Source: Clostridiales bacterium (lineage in GTDB: Bacteria; Bacillota; Clostridia; Peptostreptococcales; Anaerovoracaceae). Taken from it: a stretch of DNA of 46,224 nucleotides. The stretch lies in the NCBI GenBank assembly GCA_028725765.1, contig JAQYRL010000070.1, positions 1 through 46,224 on the forward strand, given 5' to 3'. The notes below the pieces were generated by a model. It had not been told where the DNA came from, searched no databases, and saw only the letters and a list, made by a program, of their open reading frames with translations. The position numbers and the translations under genes were made by a program. The number at the start of each line of letters is the position of its first letter. Positions within the stretch are counted from its first letter, which is position 1. Shown piece after piece: positions 17,952 to 25,300 of this stretch.

Positions 17952-18857
17952 GTGAAAAGAAAAGCTTTGATAATCGGTTCAACCGCAGTTGATGTTATAA
18001 TTGAAATTGACTCACTGCCAAAAACAGGTGATGATATCAACACCAAGTCTCAGGTTCTAAAAGTTGGAGGCTGTGCATACAATGTAGCATCCATGTTAGC
18101 ATATCTATCTAAAGATTTTGATCTCCTAAGCCCTGTAGGGATGGGCTATTACGGAGATTTGATTAATAAAACATTAATTCAAAATGGTTTTTCAACTCCT
18201 CTAAATCGTGTCGAAGAAGATAACGGCTGTTGCTACTGTTTTGTTGAAAAAAATGGCGAGCGTAGTTTTGTATGCAACCGTGGTGCAGAGTATGTATTCC
18301 GCGATAAATTTTTCAAAAATATTAATCCTATGGATTATGATATTATCTATTTCTGTGGACTTGATATTACGACAAATTCAAAAGATCCAATAATTCGATT
18401 CCTCGAAGATTCACATAAGACATATGATTTGAAAAATCAAACTACATTTTTCGCTCCTGGACCTCAAATTGCATCAATGCCAAAGACAACTCTTGAAAAG
18501 ATTTTTGCGTTGAAACCCATTATACATTTAAGCGAATCAGAATATGGTGTACTAACTGATTCTTTTGGATCAGCCACAGATCTTCTCGCAATGACGAAGT
18601 CTCCTCTCATCATCACACGGGGTGAAGATGGTGCTACTCTTATAACTATGACAAATAATTGCATAGATGAAGTTCATATCCCCGCTCAATCAGTTAAAAA
18701 CATTGTTGACACTATAGGTGCCGGCGATGCACATGTCGGTTCTGTTATAGCATGTATGCTAGATGGCAAGAGCCTTTCTGAATCGATTTTATTTGCAAAC
18801 ACTATGGCAGCCAAGGTTATTGCAGTCAGAGGCTCAACACTTTTAAAACAGGAATAA
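17952..18857 (+). CDS. PfkB-family carbohydrate/nucleoside kinase
   Basis: The 301-residue ribokinase-like protein has the N-terminal substrate motif GGCAYNVASMLAYL and the C-terminal PfkB signature DTIGAGDAHVGSVIACML, with the catalytic Asp in GAGD. The substrate (ribose, fructose, pseudouridine or other) cannot be told from sequence. It uses a GTG start at 17952 with GAGG 8 bases before it. It follows a terminator, so it is a separate transcript, and no clear partner gene is adjacent. Confidence 0.85.
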   Translation: MKRKALIIGSTAVDVIIEIDSLPKTGDDINTKSQVLKVGGCAYNVASMLAYLSKDFDLLSPVGMGYYGDLINKTLIQNGFSTPLNRVEEDNGCCYCFVEKNGERSFVCNRGAEYVFRDKFFKNINPMDYDIIYFCGLDITTNSKDPIIRFLEDSHKTYDLKNQTTFFAPGPQIASMPKTTLEKIFALKPIIHLSESEYGVLTDSFGSATDLLAMTKSPLIITRGEDGATLITMTNNCIDEVHIPAQSVKNIVDTIGAGDAHVGSVIACMLDGKSLSESILFANTMAAKVIAVRGSTLLKQE

Positions 18858-18888
18858 TAAGAAAAAAAAATTTTTTTAAAAAATTCGA

Positions 18889-18914
18889 TTAAACACTTGC
18901 TTAATTGTTTAATC
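18889..18914. promoter_or_regulatory. Inverted repeat operator candidate
   Basis: ATTAAACA and TGTTTAAT are perfect 8-base arms separated by 10 bases, and they overlap the -35 region of the promoter at 18897-18925. The layout fits a repressor of the Cys-rich small protein gene. The regulator is unknown. Confidence 0.5.
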
Positions 18915-18925
18915 TATGCTATAAT
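18897..18925 (+). promoter_or_regulatory. Sigma-A promoter of the small Cys-rich gene
   Basis: TTGCTT (18897-18902), a 17-base spacer and TATAAT (18920-18925) lie 48 bases before the ATG. Confidence 0.7.
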
Positions 18926-18972
18926 CAATTTGTAAAAACACTTAAAACAATAATTAAAGGAGGAAAAGTATT

Positions 18973-19149
18973 ATGGTATCTTGCGGAGATATGAAAGTTG
19001 GAGAAGTATATGTATGTAAGGACTGCGGTCTTGAACTAGAAGTTAAAAAATCATGTAGTTGCCCTGACGATGCAGCTTGTGAAACTGGACACGACAAGGG
19101 TGTTTGCTGTGATTTCGAATGCTGCGGCAAGCCAATGGTAAGAAAGTAG
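18973..19149 (+). CDS. 58-residue Cys-rich putative metal-binding protein
   Basis: The translation begins MVSCGDMKVGEVYVCKDCG and ends ECCGKPMVRK. It has ten cysteines: CKDCG, then CSC, CC and CCGKPM. The first CxxC and final CCGKPM resemble the rubredoxin-like knuckle of desulfoferrodoxin N-terminal domains, so Fe or Zn binding is likely, with a redox or oxygen-defence role possible. The insert between the knuckles (CSCPDDAACETGHDKGVC) is not part of that consensus. It has AAAGGAGG before the ATG, its own promoter, an overlapping dyad and a terminator, so it is a well-regulated monocistronic gene. It is below usual ORF length cut-offs. Confidence 0.8.
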   Translation: MVSCGDMKVGEVYVCKDCGLELEVKKSCSCPDDAACETGHDKGVCCDFECCGKPMVRK

Positions 19150-19178
19150 TTACATATTAATTACAACATCATAACTTT

Positions 19179-19213
19179 AAAAGCGGCTAACTCTTTATGA
19201 GCAAGCCGCTTTT
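19179..19213. terminator. Bidirectional terminator
   Basis: AAAAGCGGCT (19179-19188) and AGCCGCTTTT (19204-19213) form a 10-bp stem with A/T tracts on both sides. It separates the convergent Cys-rich gene and the antiporter gene. Confidence 0.85.
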
Positions 19214-19238
19214 GATATTTTGTTATAATCTTATTACA

Positions 19239-20672
19239 CTAGAACCATGCAAGCGTTCCGTTTGCTGTTAGCACAAGTGAGATAATAGCTGCAACCACCA
19301 GTACTACACAAACTATAACTGAACCAATACCATCAAATATCTTCTTGCCTCGCTTATGTCTATTGTAAATGTACATGATTGTTCCAGGTGCGTATAGAAG
19401 TGACGCTATCAGAATATATGTTGTTCCTGAAGCATAAAGCAACCAAAATCCATAAACAGAAGCTCCTATTGCAATAAGCCAAGGTACAAATCTCTTGCCA
19501 CCCTCAAATTCCTTGTCTTCGCCATTCATTACTACTTTGAAATAGTAGAAAGCTGAAAGTACATAAGGAACCATAATTGCTGAAGTTGAAAGCGCATATA
19601 ACGCTTGGAATGTGGCATTATTTAGATACATGATAATTATGAATAGCTGAATGATGAGGCCTGAGATAATAACCGACCATGTAGGTGCACCATTCTTGTT
19701 TTTTCTAGCCAAAATAGCTGGAAATGCCTCATGTTCCGCAGGTCCAAACGCACTGTCTACACAGAGTATCGTGTATGAGAACAGGGCACCGCCGAGTGAG
19801 ATAATAACACCTATATTTACAAGTGTAGCTCCCCAAGGACCAACCACTGTTTCAAGTACGCCTCCAAGTGATGGATTTGGCAATTCAGCAAGCTGTTTTG
19901 CTGGCATAACTCCCATCGAAAGAACTGAAATTATTACATAAAGTATAAATAGAGAAGCAAAGGAAATTATTGTAGCCTGTCCTGATATTTTAGTATTTTT
20001 TCCTCTACCTGATATAACAACTGCTCCCTCAATTCCTATAAAAATCCATACCGTTGTGTAAACCGTACCCTTAACTTGTTCAAGCAACGAAAGCTCGCCT
20101 GTTCCTGAAAAGTTATCTACGAATACATCCCACTTAAAGGCACCACCTACAATTATTGCAATTACAACTACTATAACAGGAATAGCCTTAGCTATTACAA
20201 CGATTGCATTCAGAATTACTGCCTGGTTTACTCCTCTGAGTACTAGAAGAGATAATGCCCATATAACAACTGATGCAACTACGATTGATAGAAGGTTTGC
20301 CCCATTTCCAAAGGCTGGTACGAAATTACCGATTGTCTCAAACAATAGTGCTATGAATGAAATCTGTGCTAAAATTGCACTCATCCAATATCCCCAAGCT
20401 GAGTTAAATCCTACATAATTACCAAAGCCTTCGTTTGCATAACTATATATTCCACTTGTCAGATTTTTCTTTACGACAGATAGTTTGAAGAATGCCATAG
20501 TAAGAGCAAACATTCCCACTCCACATATAGCCCATCCGATAAGCGTTGCAAGCGTATGTGCTCCACTTTTCGCAAAATCCCCCGACAAACTGAATACACC
20601 ACTTGCCAAAGTAAGCCCTACGGCAAACATGGCAAGGGGAAATACACCTAAATTTCTTTCTTTATTATCCAT
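19239..20672 (-). CDS. arcD: APC-family basic amino acid antiporter, ArcD-like
   Basis: The 477-residue protein has about 13 hydrophobic helices. The first is GVFPLAMFAVGLTLASGVFSLSGDFAKSGAH, the APC-superfamily substrate motif also seen in arginine/ornithine and arginine/agmatine antiporters. IGWAICGVGMFALTMAFFKLS and GIEGAVVISGRGKN are further family landmarks. The expected role is arginine uptake in exchange for ornithine, feeding the ADI pathway at 2.8-6.3 kb. It lies 35 bases downstream of a DDAH-like gene, in one operon. Substrate specificity is inferred from family and context. Confidence 0.82.
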   Translation of the reverse strand: MDNKERNLGVFPLAMFAVGLTLASGVFSLSGDFAKSGAHTLATLIGWAICGVGMFALTMAFFKLSVVKKNLTSGIYSYANEGFGNYVGFNSAWGYWMSAILAQISFIALLFETIGNFVPAFGNGANLLSIVVASVVIWALSLLVLRGVNQAVILNAIVVIAKAIPVIVVVIAIIVGGAFKWDVFVDNFSGTGELSLLEQVKGTVYTTVWIFIGIEGAVVISGRGKNTKISGQATIISFASLFILYVIISVLSMGVMPAKQLAELPNPSLGGVLETVVGPWGATLVNIGVIISLGGALFSYTILCVDSAFGPAEHEAFPAILARKNKNGAPTWSVIISGLIIQLFIIIMYLNNATFQALYALSTSAIMVPYVLSAFYYFKVVMNGEDKEFEGGKRFVPWLIAIGASVYGFWLLYASGTTYILIASLLYAPGTIMYIYNRHKRGKKIFDGIGSVIVCVVLVVAAIISLVLTANGTLAWF

Positions 20673-20707
20673 ATTAATATTCCCCCTTAACTACTCAGTG
20701 CGTTAAG

Positions 20708-21484
20708 CTAGAATCTAAGAGATAGACAGCTAAGTCCTCCATCAATCTTCTTGTATTCAGATGTATCAACTGTCATAACTTCATATCCCATATCTCTAAC
20801 TGCTTTTTCAACCTTAGGGAATCCTTCAGGTACGATTACAATGTCATTTACCCAAATGCAGTTTGCAGCATAAGCTTCATCTTCTGGAATCTCTGTTTTG
20901 TTGTAGTCTTTGAAAACAGGGCTTGTCAAGAATTCACCTGCAGCTAGCATATTATTGTTTTCGAGGTAGTTTACGCCAGTCTTAAGGTGTAACATTTCAT
21001 TCATCTCAACAACTGAACCTGTATGCCCATGTTTTTCAAGTATTTCAATGAACTGCTTGCACCCTTCTGGATTAGATCTGTCAGAAGCGCCGATGTAGAA
21101 GTGATTTCCAACCATCATAACGTCGCCACCTTCCATTGTTCCAGGTTCCTTGATGTATTCAATTTTATCTTCAGGATAGAATTTCTTGATTGTGTCAACG
21201 ATATATTTGGTTTCTTCTCTTCTAGTTAATGCGCCAGGTCTTGAAATAATAGCAACGTTTGGTGTAAGTACCGCTACGTCCTCAACAAAACAGCTGTCAG
21301 GAAATTCGTCGAGTGCCGGAAGAACGGTAACCTCAACGCCGCATTTCTTAAGTGCTTCAATATAAGCATCGTGCTGCTTTAGAGCGTTCTCATAATCTGG
21401 AGTTCCCTCAAATGTTCCGCTTGTTATACCATCACAAATTGCCTTACAAGGTCTTCTTACGATTACATTATTAAACTTTTTCAT
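20708..21484 (-). CDS. DDAH-like amidinohydrolase (guanidino-group-modifying superfamily)
   Basis: The 258 residues show FPDSCFVEDVAVL, RPGALTRREET, EGGDVMMVG, HLKTGVNYLENN with the catalytic His, and the nucleophile Cys253 in GGLSCLSLRF. This matches dimethylarginine dimethylaminohydrolase, which yields citrulline plus dimethylamine. Since it is cotranscribed with an arginine-type antiporter, the natural substrate may be arginine, a methylarginine or another guanidino compound. It is controlled from a promoter that overlaps a palindrome next to the GntR gene. Confidence 0.85.
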   Translation of the reverse strand: MKKFNNVIVRRPCKAICDGITSGTFEGTPDYENALKQHDAYIEALKKCGVEVTVLPALDEFPDSCFVEDVAVLTPNVAIISRPGALTRREETKYIVDTIKKFYPEDKIEYIKEPGTMEGGDVMMVGNHFYIGASDRSNPEGCKQFIEILEKHGHTGSVVEMNEMLHLKTGVNYLENNNMLAAGEFLTSPVFKDYNKTEIPEDEAYAANCIWVNDIVIVPEGFPKVEKAVRDMGYEVMTVDTSEYKKIDGGLSCLSLRF

Positions 21485-21531
21485 TCTCGTTATTCCTTTC
21501 TTTTAAAAAATATCGAAATGCATTTACTTGC

Positions 21532-21551
21532 GTATATAATATATTATATAC
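21532..21551. promoter_or_regulatory. 20-bp perfect palindrome, likely GntR operator
   Basis: GTATATAATATATTATATAC is fully self-complementary. It covers the -10 box of the minus-strand DDAH promoter (21536-21541) and lies 88 bases upstream of the divergent GntR gene. FCD-type GntR proteins bind AT-rich palindromes of this kind, so repression of the DDAH-arcD operon is likely. Confidence 0.6.
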
Positions 21552-21564
21552 AATATTTTGTCAA
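21536..21564 (-). promoter_or_regulatory. Sigma-A promoter of the DDAH-arcD operon
   Basis: TTGACA (21564-21559), 17 bases, TATTAT (21541-21536). Confidence 0.7.
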
Positions 21565-21573
21565 GGTGATTAC

Positions 21574-21602
21574 TTGTCAATATGGTTAAAATATTATATT
21601 AT
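21574..21602 (+). promoter_or_regulatory. Sigma-A promoter of the GntR gene
   Basis: TTGTCA (21574-21579), 17 bases, TATTAT (21597-21602). It is very close to the ATG at 21620, leaving a short leader. Confidence 0.55.
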
Positions 21603-21619
21603 ATTCTCGAGGTGACAGA

Positions 21620-22267
21620 ATGGATCAATTTAAAACATTAAAAAACCACGTATATGACTTTATTGCTGAGCAAATTTTTCTTGGAAAAATCAATCCAGGT
21701 GAGAAGATTCACGAGAATCAGATTTGTGAAAGTCTTTCGGTAAGCCGAACACCGGTTAGAGAAGCACTTATAGAACTTTCTTGCTTTGGTGTAATTGACA
21801 ACATTCCACGCAAAGGATTTGTGGTAAGGAGTCTCACTCTTAAAGATCTTGCGGAGAGGTACACAACCATTGGTGTACTTGAGGGAGAAGCAGCCGCCAT
21901 TGCCTGTCCTAAGCTTGAGGAGAGGGATCTTGCGGATATGAAATTCTATCTTGAGAGTATGAATCTTGCAATTACACAGGAAAATTATAATATGTATCAC
22001 AAACAGCAGGAAATTTTTCACCAAATTTTTATACAGAAATGTGATAACAAGGTGCTTATAGATACTTTGGAAAATTTAAAAAAGCCTCTTTTAAAAAGAG
22101 ACTTTAATGAGGATGTGCATCCTGATATTCAGAATATTTTACTTGAAACAAACAAAGAACATAAAAAAATATATGATTTGTTTGTAAAAAAAGATGCTCA
22201 AGGTGTATCAGATTATTTAAAGAATGTTCACTGGCGTTCACACCAAGCACAGTTCGAAATTTTATAG
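21620..22267 (+). CDS. GntR-family regulator, FadR/FCD subgroup
   Basis: The 215-residue protein has an N-terminal winged helix (VYDFIAEQIFLGKINPGEKI, ICESLSVSRTPVREALIELS) and an all-helical FCD ligand domain (residues 80-215) with YTTIGVLEGEAAAIACPKL and metal-ligand type His residues. FCD domains usually bind small organic acids or amino acids through a metal. It is divergent from the DDAH-arcD operon and flanked by a palindrome, so it likely controls arginine uptake genes and itself. Confidence 0.88.
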   Translation: MDQFKTLKNHVYDFIAEQIFLGKINPGEKIHENQICESLSVSRTPVREALIELSCFGVIDNIPRKGFVVRSLTLKDLAERYTTIGVLEGEAAAIACPKLEERDLADMKFYLESMNLAITQENYNMYHKQQEIFHQIFIQKCDNKVLIDTLENLKKPLLKRDFNEDVHPDIQNILLETNKEHKKIYDLFVKKDAQGVSDYLKNVHWRSHQAQFEIL

Positions 22268-22290
22268 CCTGATTTCAGGCTATTATTTTA
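22264..22290. terminator. Shared terminator of convergent genes
   Basis: ATAGCCTGA-ttt-CAGGCTAT directly follows the GntR stop codon, with ATTTTATTTT after it. It abuts the stop codon of the minus-strand gene and can serve both. Confidence 0.8.
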
Positions 22291-22747
22291 TTTTGCCCGT
22301 AATTGATTCGACCTCTAGGCAATATACTAATGTCCTTGGAATTGCAGCCTTACTGTAGTGAAAACCTTCTGGATGGTATTGGCCCATCAATTTATCAAGT
22401 GCTGCTTCTTTTTCGCCATCTTCGAGAATTCTAATTTTTCCTTGCCCTATCACAGATTCAAAGTGAGCTGTGCAGTATCCTTTTTCTTCAGAATACTCAA
22501 TCTCATGTCCATAGTCCATCTCAAATGATGCTCTATTATCTTTTGTGAATAATTCTATCTTCTTACCCTCATTAGCGGAGTGGAATATAATCTTTATTTT
22601 ATCCCCTTCGATGTCAAGTCCAAAATTTAATGGAACAATATAAGGATATCCTTTGTCGCCATTAATGGCAAGTCTGCAAACCTCACATTTTTTCATAGTA
22701 TTAATTATATCTTCTATGTTTTTCATCTCGCGATCTTGTCTGCGCAT
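22283..22747 (-). CDS. Pyridoxamine 5'-phosphate oxidase-like flavin-binding protein (NimA-like)
   Basis: The 154-residue split-barrel protein begins MRRQDREMKNIEDIINTMKKCEVCRLAINGDKGYPYIVPLNFG, the NimA/5-nitroimidazole-resistance family pattern. FHSANEGKKIELFTKDNRASFEMDYGHEI and YSEEKGYCTAHFESVIGQGKIRI follow. It probably binds FMN or heme; the physiological substrate is unknown. AAAGGAG precedes the start at 22747. It stands between the GntR gene and the kam operon terminator. Confidence 0.83.
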   Translation of the reverse strand: MRRQDREMKNIEDIINTMKKCEVCRLAINGDKGYPYIVPLNFGLDIEGDKIKIIFHSANEGKKIELFTKDNRASFEMDYGHEIEYSEEKGYCTAHFESVIGQGKIRILEDGEKEAALDKLMGQYHPEGFHYSKAAIPRTLVYCLEVESITGKIK

Positions 22748-22791
22748 TGTTTTCTCCTTTATATCTTTGTAATTAAAATATTCTTATAAAC

Positions 22792-22882
22792 AAAACCGCT
22801 ATAACGTTCAGCTTCCATATCTATTTCTCGCCAAAATACAGCATTGAAGATATATCAACAAAATAATCGCTATAACGGTTTT
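22792..22882 (-). terminator. Long inverted repeat downstream of kamE
   Basis: AAAACCGCTATAACG (22792-22806) and CGCTATAACGGTTTT (22868-22882) pair over 15 bp with two G-U pairs across a loop of about 60 bases. It lies 46 bases after kamE and probably ends the kdd-kam transcript, though the T-tract after it is weak. Confidence 0.5.
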
Positions 22883-22927
22883 CAATTTATAAAATAAGTC
22901 TATTTTGTGGGATAGCCCCTAAAGATA

Positions 22928-23722
22928 TTATCTATCTTCTATATTAGCCTTCTTCTCCCATCCTCTTTTTTGAACTTCCTGCATTACGTAACTCATTACG
23001 TGCTCTGCATATTTACCAGGGCCGAATCCTGCATCGTAACCTAGTTCCTGAGCGAGCTCGTGAGAAATTCTTGGACCACCGCAAATAAGAATAAGCTTAT
23101 CACGTAGACCCTCCGCTTCAACGAGTTCTATCATCTTAGTAAGGTTCTTGATGTGGATGTCCTTCTGTGTTACTGTCTGTGAAATCAAAAGTGCATCGGC
23201 ATTAACTTCTTTTGCCTTTGCAATCATCTCTTCGCAAGGAATCTGTGATCCCATGTTGTATGCTACAACATTTTTAAATCTCTCAAGTCCGAAATGTCCG
23301 TGGAATCCCTTCATCTGGATGATAGCATCAATACCTACAGTGTGTGCGTCGGACTCAATTGAAGCACCAACTACTACGATATCACGACCAATATTATCAC
23401 CAATCCAATCGCCGCACTCAACCCTGTCAAGTACGTTACCCTCAACCTTTGGAACGTGAATTGCTGTAAAATCAATTGTCTGCTGTGCAGATCCATAAAC
23501 TACAAAGAATGTGTATCCAGGAGCAAGCTCGTGATAATATGTTACGTTCGGCTCGTCAAATCCGAGTTTCTTCACATACTGTTTTGCGCACTCCTCTGCT
23601 TCTTCACCATAGGGTACAGGAAGTGTAAATGCCATTTCAACCTTACCATCATTCAATGTATCGCCATATGGCTTAACCTTTGTTAGATCAGCTTCTGTTA
23701 CTACTGTTTTGTTCTCTGACAT
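22928..23722 (-). CDS. kamE: Lysine 5,6-aminomutase, beta (B12-binding) subunit
   Basis: The 264-residue protein has a base-off cobalamin site, DAHTVG at residues 125-130 with His127 as the cobalt ligand. The PLP Schiff-base Lys is Lys138 (IIQMKGFHGHFG), 11 residues later, the same His-to-Lys spacing I recall for the characterised clostridial enzyme. The Rossmann-type B12 domain continues through ALLISQTVTQKD and LILICGGPRIS. With KamD it moves the terminal amino group of beta-lysine (or D-lysine) to C5, by adenosylcobalamin radical chemistry. It follows kamD by 14 bases and is last in the operon. Confidence 0.95.
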   Translation of the reverse strand: MSENKTVVTEADLTKVKPYGDTLNDGKVEMAFTLPVPYGEEAEECAKQYVKKLGFDEPNVTYYHELAPGYTFFVVYGSAQQTIDFTAIHVPKVEGNVLDRVECGDWIGDNIGRDIVVVGASIESDAHTVGIDAIIQMKGFHGHFGLERFKNVVAYNMGSQIPCEEMIAKAKEVNADALLISQTVTQKDIHIKNLTKMIELVEAEGLRDKLILICGGPRISHELAQELGYDAGFGPGKYAEHVMSYVMQEVQKRGWEKKANIEDR

Positions 23723-23736
23723 GTTAAACTCCTTCC

Positions 23737-25290
23737 TTATTTATGATCCATGAACAACTTAACGAACGGATTGAAGTAGTTTTCACCAATTCTAGTTACA
23801 CCTTCAAGACCGTGTCCGCCATCCTTAGGACGCTTAACTCCAGCGAACTTACCTTTTTCAATTGTTGTAAACAAGCCTTCTTCTTCAACCTCAGCCAGAA
23901 GATTATCTGCTTTCTTTAAAACGTCCTGAGCTCTCTTCTGGATGATGCCATCCTTCTTAAACTCAACTTCTTCACCTATGTGTCTGCAGTTGTTGAATAT
24001 GTACTGAGCATTTTCAATAGAAAGATATCTGTCATGCATATGTGGTGTATGAATTGCTTCTGTTAACATTCCCTGCAAAAGCAGTGACTGTTTTGACCAG
24101 ATTGCAACAAGGTTAAATAGCGCATCCTGGATATGACCCATGAAAATGTTACCTGTCATAAACTTTGTAGGAGGCATGTATTTAAGTCTTGCGTTAGGGA
24201 AGATTTCTCTTGCCATGATTGCCTGTGAAAGCTCAAGAAGGAATCCGTCTTCAGTCTTAGGATCCATCTCAAAGGCGTGTCCAAGTCCCATCTGGTTTTC
24301 TGGGATATTAGCAAGTACAGCAAACTGTTCGTTGATGAACTGAGAAGCAGTTACAGTGTGTGCAGCTTCAATAGCATCGTCCGTTGTCAAATAGTTATCC
24401 TCACCAGAGTTAAATATAATACCGCAGTATCCGATAATAACCCTTGACATAAATTGGTCTACTAGAGTTCTCTGCATGTTGATGTCTCTGAACAAAATAC
24501 CGTAGATTGCGTCGTTGAGCATTACGTCTAGTCTCTCAAGAGCACCCATTGCGGCGATTTCAGGCATGCACATTCCTGATGAGTAGTTACAAAGTCTGAT
24601 ATATCTTCCTACTTCTTCTCCCACCTCATCAAGAGCTTTTCTCATGATTCTGAAGTTTTCCTGTGTAGCATATGTTCCTCCAAATCCTTCTGTTGTAGGA
24701 CCATAAGGCACATAGTCAAGTAGAGACTGTGCTGTTGTTCTGATTACAGCGATGATATCCGCACCCTGTCTTGCAGCAGCCTGCGCCTGTACCACGTCTT
24801 CGTATATATTACCTGTAGCTACGATAACATATAGATATGGTTCAGGACCGGAGCCGATAGTGTCAAGATATTCCTGTCTCTTTGCTTTCTGAGCGTCAAT
24901 TCTCTCAAAAGTTTTTTTGATTGAAGGTTTGAGTGCTTCTGCTGCTTCTTCCATGCTGCATGTAGGCAGCTTTGTGATTTCAAGTTTGCCCTGTGCAATT
25001 TCTTCTGCAATTTCCTGAGGTTCCTTGCCGGTTTGAACAATGGCGTTACCAATCCAATATGCAACACCTGTAGCAAGTGCTCCCTCATCCTTAATGTGAT
25101 CAACGACTACGTTTGGAAGAGGAGTATCAACATCGTCAACCCCGTCGATACCTAATAGTCTTAAGATTGTTCTTTCTGTTGATACAGTAGTATGTCTGGA
25201 AATGAAGTCTTGCATGTCCTTTGCAATGTTTTTTGCATGATTTCTTGCACTTTCAACAACCTTAAAATCAAGATTTAGTTTGCTTTCCAT
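23737..25290 (-). CDS. kamD: Lysine 5,6-aminomutase, alpha subunit
   Basis: The 517-residue TIM-barrel subunit is the normal family length. ESKLNLDFKVVESARNHAKNIAKDM starts it. SRHTTVSTERTILRLLGIDGVD, GTYATQENFRIMRKALDEVGEE and GHIQDALFNLVAIWSKQSLLLQGMLTEAIHTPHMHDR are family landmarks. It forms the substrate and PLP-phosphate side of the 5,6-aminomutase. I chose 25290 over 25326 because AAGGAG precedes it, and it then begins 10 bases after the kamC stop without overlap. Confidence 0.95.
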   Translation of the reverse strand: MESKLNLDFKVVESARNHAKNIAKDMQDFISRHTTVSTERTILRLLGIDGVDDVDTPLPNVVVDHIKDEGALATGVAYWIGNAIVQTGKEPQEIAEEIAQGKLEITKLPTCSMEEAAEALKPSIKKTFERIDAQKAKRQEYLDTIGSGPEPYLYVIVATGNIYEDVVQAQAAARQGADIIAVIRTTAQSLLDYVPYGPTTEGFGGTYATQENFRIMRKALDEVGEEVGRYIRLCNYSSGMCMPEIAAMGALERLDVMLNDAIYGILFRDINMQRTLVDQFMSRVIIGYCGIIFNSGEDNYLTTDDAIEAAHTVTASQFINEQFAVLANIPENQMGLGHAFEMDPKTEDGFLLELSQAIMAREIFPNARLKYMPPTKFMTGNIFMGHIQDALFNLVAIWSKQSLLLQGMLTEAIHTPHMHDRYLSIENAQYIFNNCRHIGEEVEFKKDGIIQKRAQDVLKKADNLLAEVEEEGLFTTIEKGKFAGVKRPKDGGHGLEGVTRIGENYFNPFVKLFMDHK

Positions 25291-25300
25291 TTTTTTCTCC

